Shown here: in pieces, positions 50,922 to 64,000 of the stretch | How the letters are laid out: each line of letters opens with the position of its first letter | How positions within the stretch are numbered: the stretch's first letter is position 1 | NCBI GenBank assembly: GCA_963780635.1 | Contig: CAWACW010000010.1 | Location: forward strand, 558,001-622,000 | Reading direction: 5' to 3' | DNA length: 64,000 nucleotides | Source of the DNA: DATEPR01 sp963780635 | Lineage (GTDB): Bacteria; Actinomycetota; Actinomycetes; Mycobacteriales; Pseudonocardiaceae | Translations under genes and position numbers: made by a program | Notes under the pieces: model-generated | Seen by the model: only the letters and a program-made list of their open reading frames with translations | Told to the model about the DNA's origin: nothing | Databases searched by the model: none

Positions 50922-53900
50922 CGGTGTGTCGTCGGCGGCGGAGCCCGAGGTGAGCTTCAACTACCTCGGCCAGTTCGACAGCGACAGCGGGCCGTTCAGC
51001 ATGCGGGGCGAACTGGACTCGGCCGTCGCCGATGACGAGACCCGACCCCATGTGCTGGACGTCGTGGGCCGGGTCGAACAGCAGTGCCTCGCCCTGACGT
51101 GGGTGTATTCGCAGGGCCTGCACCGCGACGAGACGATCCGGGCGTTGGCCGAGGACATGGCGTCGGCGTTGCGCGAGATCGTCGAGCACTGTGCCGCCCC
51201 GGATGCCGGTGGTCGTACTCCGTCGGACTTCCCGTTGGCCGGATTGACTCAGGCCGGCGTGGACCGGCTGGTCGGTGACGGCCGGGCGGTCGAGGATGTC
51301 TATCCGCTGACGCCCATGCAGGCCGGCATGGTGTTCCACGGGCTGTCCCAGGCCGAGCAGGGCGTCTACTTCGAGCAGGTGACGTTCGTGCTCGACGGGG
51401 TGCCGGACGCGCGTGACCTCGGCGCGGCCTGGCAGCACGTGGTGGACCGGACTCCCGTGCTGCGCAGCGCCGTCGCATGGGAGGGCCTTGCCGAGCCGTT
51501 GCAGGTCGTGCGGCGTGACGTCACCGTCCCGGTGTCCTATGCGGACTGGACGGACGCCGATAGGTCCGAGGAACTGCGGCGTGCGCTCGACCGGGACCGG
51601 GCCGATCGGCTGGACCTTGGCCGTGCGCCACTGATCCGAGTCGGTATCGCTCGGCTGTCCGACACGTCCGTGCAGGTGATGTGGACCTTCCACCACGTCC
51701 TGCTGGACGGCTGGAGTGTCTTCCAGGTGCTGTCCGACGTCGTGGCGGCCTACGCGGCCATCCGGCGCGGTGAGCCGGTGGCGGGAGCGTTGCCGGTGCG
51801 CAGGCCGTTCGCCGACTACGTGCGCTGGCTGCGTGCGCGGGACGACGGGCAGGCCGAGCAGTACTGGCGTGGTCTGCTCGCCGACCTGACCGAGCCGACA
51901 CCGCTGCCCTACGACCGCAACCCGATGAGCGATCACGAGACCCGGTCGTCGGACTGGCACACCGTCGACATCGACGAGGCCGCCTCGGCTCGGTTGTACG
52001 ACTTCGGCAAGCAGCATGGGCTGACCGTGAACGCGATCGTGCAGGGGGCCTGGGCGACCGTGCTGGCCGGCCACAGCGGCCGCGACGAAGTCTGCTTCGG
52101 CGCGACCGTGTCCGGTCGGCCCGCCGACCTGACCGGCGTGAACGACATCACCGGCATCTTCATCAACACCCTGCCGGTGCGGATCACCGTGCCCGACACG
52201 GAGCCGGTGGTGGACTGGCTGCGGCAGGTCCAGGCCGCGCAGGCCGAGTCCCGCCGGTTCGAACACCTGCCGCTGACCAGGTTGCAGGCGTGGAGCGGGA
52301 TCGACGGCGGGGTCGACCTCTTCGACAGCATCGTCGTGTTCGAGAACTACCCGGTCAACAGTGACGATGTCGCCCAGCACGGGCTCCAACTGCGTGAGCT
52401 ACAGGCGTTGGAGATGACCAACTACGCGCTGAGCGTCGTCGTGGCCCCGGGCCCGCGGTTGTCCCTCGGCCTCGGCTACGACCCGGCGTTGTTCGACGTG
52501 GCGACCGTGGCACGACTGACCGACCAGCTCGCCCGGGTGCTGGAGTCGTTGGTGGCCGACCCGGACCGACCCGTCGGCCACATCGACATCCTGTCCGAGC
52601 AGGAACGCGACCGCCTGCTGACCGAGTTCAACGACACCGGCCACGATGTCGAGTTCACGACCCTGTCCGACCTGGTCCGGGCGCAGACCGGCCGCACCCC
52701 GGACGCGGCCGCCGTGCTGTCCGACCAGGGCACGGTGACGTTCGCCGAACTGGACGCGCGCGCCGACCAACTGGCCGCGCTGCTGGTGGCCCGCGGTGCC
52801 GGGCCGGAGCGGATCATCGCGCTCGCACTGCCCCGATCGCCGGAGATCATCGTGGCGCAGCTCGCCGTGCTGCGCTCCGGCGCGGCATACCTGCCGGTCG
52901 ATCCGGCCTACCCGGCGGAACGGATCGCGTTCATGCTCACCGACGCGCGGCCGGCGATGGTGCTCACCACGAGTGAGTTCGCCGAGCACCTGCCGCCGGT
53001 GGACGGCATGGACACCCTGCTGTTGGACAGCATCGACACGACCGAGGGGTTCGACTCCGCACCGGACGTGCCGATCTCGCCTGCGCATCCGGCGTACGTG
53101 ATCTACACGTCCGGTTCCACCGGCCGTCCCAAGGGTGTCGTCGTCACGCACGCCGGTATGGCCGGCTTCTCGGCCGCCGAGGTGGACCGGTTCGACGTCC
53201 GACCGGGCGACCGGGTGCTGCAGTTCTCGTCGCCGAGCTTCGACGCGTCGGTGCTGGAACTGTGCATGTCGCTGCCGGCGGGTGCGGCGCTGGTCGTGCC
53301 GCCGATCGGTCCGCTGCTGGGTGAACAGCTCGGCGAGGTGCTGGTGACCCGGGGTGTGACACACGCGTTGATCCCGCCGGTGGCCATGGCCACCGTGCCG
53401 GACATCGCGTTGCCGGAGTTCCGGACCCTGGTGGTCGGCGGGGACGCCTGCACCGTCGAACTGGTGGACCGCTGGGCGCCGGGCCGGGACATGGTCAACG
53501 CCTACGGGCCAACCGAGGCCACCGTGGTGGCGACGTGGAGCGCACCGCTGGTGCCCGGTGCGGTGCCGCCGATCGGCGGGCCGATCTGGAACACCAGGGT
53601 GTACGTGCTGGACGGGGCGCTACGGGTGGTCCCGCTCGGCGCCGAAGGTGACCTGTACGTGGCAGGACCGAGCCTGGCCAGGGGTTATCTGGATCGGCCA
53701 GGGTTGACCGCCGACCGGTTCGTGGCCGATCCGTTCGGCACACCCGGTACCCGGATGTACCGGACGGGTGACCTCGTCCGGTGGCGCGACGACAGGAACC
53801 TGGAATTCCTCGGCAGGTCCGACGACCAGGTAAAGATCCGCGGTTTCCGGGTGGAACCAGGCGAGATCGAAGCCGTCCTGCGGAGTCATTCCGATATTGG

Positions 53901-54444
53901 TGAAGCGGTCGTGACGGCACACCAGGACGAATCGGGCGTCAAACGCCTCATCGCTTATCTGGTCGCCATTCCCGGGCATTCGCCACAATTGGACGGCGTA
54001 CGGTCGATGGTGGGTCGGGCACTGCCTGAACATATGATGCCGGCGTCATTTGTGGTGCTGGAGAGTTTGCCCTTGAGCCCGAACGGGAAACTGGATCGCA
54101 AGGCACTGCCAGAACCCGTGGCGCCGGAGCCGTCCGGCTCCCGTCATGTGCCGCCGGTCACCGAAACCGAACAGGTGCTCGCGGACATCTGGGCCGAGGT
54201 GCTGGGGGTGCACCTGATCAGTGTGGACGACAGCTTCTTCGCTCTGGGCGGTGACTCCGTGCGCAGTCTGGGTGTTGCCGCCTCGGCCCGAGCCGCCTTC
54301 GGCGTTGATGTCACCCCGCGGGACGTGATGACGACCCGGACGGTGTCCGCGCTGGCCGAGCTGATCGAGGAGAAGATCCTGGAGGAACTCGAAGGACTCG
54401 CGTCGGCAGGCGCGCACGACCTGGGAGGGGACGGCACATCATGA
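50752..54444 (+). CDS. NRPS1 segment e: E4 (end) - C5 - A5 - T5, C-terminus
   Basis: Meaningful from about 50722. It begins LFGDVDLSRTVGWFTSMFPV (E4), then C5 (VYPLTPMQAGMVFH, TFHHVLLDGWS, VSGRPADLTGVNDITGIF), A5 (52650-54110; YTSGSTGRPKG, VNAYGPTEATVVAT, RMYRTGDLVRW; pocket D-A-L-L-V-G-A-V-V), and T5 with LGGDSVRS. The chain ends after an acidic helix (LIEEKILEELEGL) and GGDGTS, with no thioesterase or epimerase. The tail may dock to the next synthetase. A5 is a close paralogue of A1. The final TGA lies 229 nt before the PBP-type hydrolase gene. Confidence 0.92.
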   Translation: MFGDVDLSRTVGWFTSMFPVALSSAGGWADVVKSVKEGLRSVPRRGIGFGALRYLGDGVSSAAEPEVSFNYLGQFDSDSGPFSMRGELDSAVADDETRPHVLDVVGRVEQQCLALTWVYSQGLHRDETIRALAEDMASALREIVEHCAAPDAGGRTPSDFPLAGLTQAGVDRLVGDGRAVEDVYPLTPMQAGMVFHGLSQAEQGVYFEQVTFVLDGVPDARDLGAAWQHVVDRTPVLRSAVAWEGLAEPLQVVRRDVTVPVSYADWTDADRSEELRRALDRDRADRLDLGRAPLIRVGIARLSDTSVQVMWTFHHVLLDGWSVFQVLSDVVAAYAAIRRGEPVAGALPVRRPFADYVRWLRARDDGQAEQYWRGLLADLTEPTPLPYDRNPMSDHETRSSDWHTVDIDEAASARLYDFGKQHGLTVNAIVQGAWATVLAGHSGRDEVCFGATVSGRPADLTGVNDITGIFINTLPVRITVPDTEPVVDWLRQVQAAQAESRRFEHLPLTRLQAWSGIDGGVDLFDSIVVFENYPVNSDDVAQHGLQLRELQALEMTNYALSVVVAPGPRLSLGLGYDPALFDVATVARLTDQLARVLESLVADPDRPVGHIDILSEQERDRLLTEFNDTGHDVEFTTLSDLVRAQTGRTPDAAAVLSDQGTVTFAELDARADQLAALLVARGAGPERIIALALPRSPEIIVAQLAVLRSGAAYLPVDPAYPAERIAFMLTDARPAMVLTTSEFAEHLPPVDGMDTLLLDSIDTTEGFDSAPDVPISPAHPAYVIYTSGSTGRPKGVVVTHAGMAGFSAAEVDRFDVRPGDRVLQFSSPSFDASVLELCMSLPAGAALVVPPIGPLLGEQLGEVLVTRGVTHALIPPVAMATVPDIALPEFRTLVVGGDACTVELVDRWAPGRDMVNAYGPTEATVVATWSAPLVPGAVPPIGGPIWNTRVYVLDGALRVVPLGAEGDLYVAGPSLARGYLDRPGLTADRFVADPFGTPGTRMYRTGDLVRWRDDRNLEFLGRSDDQVKIRGFRVEPGEIEAVLRSHSDIGEAVVTAHQDESGVKRLIAYLVAIPGHSPQLDGVRSMVGRALPEHMMPASFVVLESLPLSPNGKLDRKALPEPVAPEPSGSRHVPPVTETEQVLADIWAEVLGVHLISVDDSFFALGGDSVRSLGVAASARAAFGVDVTPRDVMTTRTVSALAELIEEKILEELEGLASAGAHDLGGDGTS

Positions 54445-54672
54445 ATGGAGTACCCGCGCGTGTGATATCCCGCACTGTTCCGGTAAATCGGACCTGCCGG
54501 CGTTCAGATCATCCGCGTGGGAAGATCATCACAGCCGCGGATGTGTGACCGCGATCCGCGAAGGTGCAGTTTTGCGGAATTGTCGATGTCGCATTGCGGA
54601 CTCGTGGGTCGGCTGAACAGTCGGCTCATCAGTCACATCACGACCATATCTCGTCGAGGGAGGCTTACTCTC

Positions 54673-56010
54673 ATGCACATTTTCCGTGATTTTCCGGTGA
54701 ACGGAGCCGGGAGCGACGCTCAACGGCTCGACGCGATCCTGGCCGATCTGACCAGGGAGCACGGTGTGCCGGCCGCCCAGTTGGCCGTCCACATCGATGG
54801 CCGCACCATGTCGGTCACCGCGAGCGCCACCGGCGCCCACGTCGAGTCCGACGCGAAGATCCCGGTGGGCTCGATCACCAAGGCGTTCACCGCCGCGCTG
54901 GCCATGCTGCTGGTGTCCGACGGCGACCTGGATCTGGACGACCCGCTCGGTGAACACCTGCCCGAGCTGGGATCCGGTCCGGGTGACCACGCCGGCACAC
55001 TGACCGCCCGTCAGGTGCTCAGCCACACCAGCGGCCTGCCGGCCAGTGTCGGCGATCCGAGCGTGTCCCCGCGTGGCTACCTGATGACCTGTCGGGACCT
55101 GCGCCTCGTCCAGCCGCCGGGCGCCGGATTCTCCTACTCGAACATCGGCTACGTGCTGGTCGGCAGGCTCATCGAACGCATCACGGGGATGACCTGGTCG
55201 GACGCCGTGAGCACGCTGTTGCTCGGTCCGCTGAAGATCGAACCGTCGTTCGTGGCCGGTCCGGACGCGGACGACTCGTTCCTCAGTGGCCATACCGTCG
55301 GGGCGTCAGTGGTGCCGGTGCAGCAGACGATTACTCCCGTCCAGGCGCCGGCCGGCGCGCTCGCGTTGAGCGCACAGGACCTGGTTGCCTTCGGCCGGAC
55401 ACAGTTCAACGTCGACGCCACCGTCTCGGAACTCGTCGATGTCGACGAGTTCCACCACATGCGGTCCCCGGTGCCCGGCGTCGAGCCGTTCGGTCTCGCC
55501 GACGGCTGGGGCCTTGGCCTCGCGCTGTTCCGGGACCCGGTGGGGGACTGGGTCGGCCACGACGGCACCGCCGACGGCACGTCCTGCCACCTGCGGATCG
55601 AACCGAACAGCGGCCGGGTCGTGGCGTTGACGACCAACGCCAACACCGGTGCCGCCCTGTGGGAGGACCTGCTCAGTCGACTGAGAGACGGCGGTATCCC
55701 GGTGGGCGACTACGACACCGGCTCGCTGGAGCGGCCCTTGGCGATGCCCGGCGAGCTGTCCGGTCACTACGCCAACGGCGACATGGAGTACCGGGTCGAC
55801 GTCCGGGACGCGCGCACGGCGGCGCTGGTGGTCGGCGGCGAGGTCTACCCCGGTCTGATGCTGCACCGCGACGGCGTGTTCTCGGTGCGCGAGCCTGCTT
55901 CCGGTCGGCGTGTACTCGGTGGCCGGTTCCTCTGGGACTCCGCCACCGGACGGGTGCGCGGCCTGCAGACGGGTGGGCGGGTCGCAGGTCGCAGGCAGGC
56001 CGTGCACTGA
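54673..56010 (+). CDS. PBP/beta-lactamase-fold hydrolase, candidate trans-acting PBP-type thioesterase (peptide cyclase)
   Basis: 445 aa from the ATG at 54673 behind AGGGAGG. Serine-hydrolase motifs: Ser67-x-x-Lys70 in PVGSITKAF, Tyr155-Ser-Asn157 in GFSYSNIGYV, and His296-Asp-Gly in VGHDGTADG. No signal peptide is seen, so it should be cytoplasmic, unlike secreted beta-lactamases. The last 85 residues (GELSGHYANGDMEYRVDVRD, then YPGLMLHRDGVFSVR) look like the lipocalin-like C-terminal domain of SurE-type enzymes. It lies between two synthetase genes that show no thioesterase in this window. PBP-type thioesterases release NRPS chains by head-to-tail cyclisation. A D-peptidase or resistance enzyme is the alternative. 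Confidence 0.65.
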   Translation: MHIFRDFPVNGAGSDAQRLDAILADLTREHGVPAAQLAVHIDGRTMSVTASATGAHVESDAKIPVGSITKAFTAALAMLLVSDGDLDLDDPLGEHLPELGSGPGDHAGTLTARQVLSHTSGLPASVGDPSVSPRGYLMTCRDLRLVQPPGAGFSYSNIGYVLVGRLIERITGMTWSDAVSTLLLGPLKIEPSFVAGPDADDSFLSGHTVGASVVPVQQTITPVQAPAGALALSAQDLVAFGRTQFNVDATVSELVDVDEFHHMRSPVPGVEPFGLADGWGLGLALFRDPVGDWVGHDGTADGTSCHLRIEPNSGRVVALTTNANTGAALWEDLLSRLRDGGIPVGDYDTGSLERPLAMPGELSGHYANGDMEYRVDVRDARTAALVVGGEVYPGLMLHRDGVFSVREPASGRRVLGGRFLWDSATGRVRGLQTGGRVAGRRQAVH

Positions 56011-56014
56011 CACC

Positions 56015-56030
56015 CCGACGGCACCGTCGG
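56015..56030. terminator. Short GC hairpin between hydrolase and NRPS2
   Basis: CCGACGG-CA-CCGTCGG forms a perfect inverted repeat (six pairs with a GCAC loop) 5 nt after the hydrolase stop. No T-run follows, so a classical Rho-independent terminator is doubtful; an mRNA processing or stability hairpin is equally possible. Confidence 0.3.
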
Positions 56031-56944
56031 ACCCGACTCGGCTGAACACACCGAACTACGAAACAGTGGTGGAACTGCGATGACGTCATCGAAGCGGAGC
56101 AGGATCGACGCACTGCCCGAGGAACTGCGGGCACAGCTCAAGCGCAGGCTGGCCGGGCGGGCGCGGCCCTCGGACGTCATCCCGAGGGCCGATCGGGACA
56201 CCCCGTTGCCGTTGTCGTTCTCCCAGCAGCGCCTGTGGTTCCTCGACCAGTTCCGGCCCGGCGACCCCGAGTACAACAGCGCTGTCTGCCTACGGCTGGA
56301 CGGCAGGCCGGACGTACCGGCGCTGGCGGAGTCGCTGGCAGGCCTGGTACGCCGACACGAGTCGTTGCGCACCACGGTGGACGACCGGGACGGCACCGCC
56401 GTGCAGGTCGTCCACGCGTCGATGGACGTTCCGCTGCCGATCGTGGCCGCCGAGGACGACGGTGTCGCGGACGTGCTGTCCGGCGAGTACGCCAAGCCGT
56501 TCGACCTGCGCCGGGGCCCGCTGGTGCGGGCGGTCCTGGTGCGGGTCGCCGAGGACGACCACGTCCTGCTGATCACGACGCACCACATCGTCACCGATGG
56601 CTGGTCGATGGGTGTGCTGACACAGGAGTTGAGCGCGCTCTACGGCGGCGCGGTCCGTGGCGAGTCGGTCGAGCTGCCCGAACTGGCCGTGCAGTACCCG
56701 GACTTCGCCGTGTGGCAGCGCGAACGGCTGGCTGGCCCGGTGATGGACGACCACCTCGCGTACTGGCGCGGCACGCTGGCCGACACGCACCCGCTGGAGC
56801 TGCCGACCGACCGGCCGAGGCCCGGCGTGCGGACCTCGACCGGAGCCGTCCACGACTTCACCCTCGGCACGGATGTGGCCGACCGGCTCGCCGAGCTGGC
56901 CCGTGGCCACGACACCACCCTGTTCACCGTCCTGGTCGCGTGCC

Positions 56945-64000
<7,056 letters not shown>

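Larger units (their letters stand above)
35514..54444 (+). other. NRPS1: five-module peptide synthetase split by four frameshifts
   Basis: Read through the shifts, the chain would be about 6,310 residues: vestigial C, A1, T1 / C2, A2, T2, E2 / C3, A3, T3, E3 / C4, A4, T4, E4 / C5, A5, T5. No thioesterase ends it. C2 has the L-type entry pattern and follows a module without E; C3, C4 and C5 begin I/VYPLTxxQAGMVFH, the pattern of D-accepting C domains, and each follows an E domain. Specificity residues by alignment with GrsA: A1 DALLTGSVVK, A2 DVFSVAIVYK, A3 DAYFWGVTFK, A4 DAYWWGGTFK, A5 DALLVGAVVK. A4 reads as valine and A3 as a similar branched residue; I do not assign A1, A2 or A5. Breaks lie near 40290, 43405, 48857 and 50702-50721. 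Confidence 0.9.

Noticed and set aside
54445..54672. Possible small gene (for example an MbtH-like protein) between NRPS1 and the hydrolase
   Set aside because: No MbtH signature or other protein-like frame is visible in any reading frame of the gap.
54673..56010. Calling the hydrolase a beta-lactam resistance enzyme
   Set aside because: It has SxxK/YSN motifs but no export signal and lies within the NRPS operon, so a cyclase role is favoured; resistance is kept only as an alternative.

Overview
The window is high-GC actinomycete DNA with GTG/TTG starts, 4-nt stop/start overlaps and long open frames on both strands of real genes. Gene content (DevS-like kinase, CBS/USP proteins, large NRPS) suggests a Pseudonocardiales-type organism (Amycolatopsis, Kibdelosporangium, Lentzea relatives). 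That placement is inference. I saw no tRNA, rRNA or CRISPR array.

1-7138: a divergent catabolic locus. Minus strand: MmgE/PrpD, Asp/Glu-racemase-like, FAD oxidoreductase and a CitE-type lyase cut by the window edge. Plus strand: flavin/PNPOx-fold protein, EthD-like protein, IclR regulator, isochorismatase-like amidase and PuuE-like cyclic-amide hydrolase. Together they suggest opening of a cyclic imide or ureide and processing of the resulting dicarboxylate. 7139-10540: a transposase remnant, then an apparently intact kdpDE-like two-component pair beside remains of kdpA and kdpC; kdpB and the middle of the operon are missing. 10690-13373: acyl-CoA dehydrogenase divergent from a GAF-LytTR regulator. 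13515-15635: ArsR-ArsC fusion coupled to a chromate (ChrA) transporter under a perfect palindromic operator.

15663-21138: a membrane flavin/heme electron-transfer locus: cytochrome-b-like protein, two-component system, ApbE flavin transferase, FMN-binding protein carrying an ApbE target site, and a ferric-reductase-like flavoprotein. CTTGG direct repeats lie at both promoter regions. 21190-28825: a hypoxia/dormancy-type island: three CBS-BON proteins, a universal stress protein, an Rv1733c-like membrane protein and a DevS/DosT-like heme kinase. Three metabolic genes in it are decayed (pyruvate phosphate dikinase, GAPDH, acetate kinase). 28834-34566: IS630 remnant, an unexplained pair (P-loop-less ATPase-like protein plus membrane-anchored periplasmic-binding-protein-like receptor), a LysR remnant and a TehA/SLAC1-type transporter.

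35514-64000: a non-ribosomal peptide synthetase cluster running off the right edge. NRPS1 has five modules: vestigial C-A-T / C-A-T-E / C-A-T-E / C-A-T-E / C-A-T, with no thioesterase. A stand-alone penicillin-binding-protein-type hydrolase with a C-terminal lipocalin-like region follows and is a candidate trans-acting cyclase. NRPS2 continues C-A-T-E / C-A-T / C... . Condensation subtypes match the positions of the epimerase domains, which supports the order NRPS1 then NRPS2. Five frameshifts, all in the same direction, break the two synthetases; they are either assembly errors in repetitive DNA or real inactivation.
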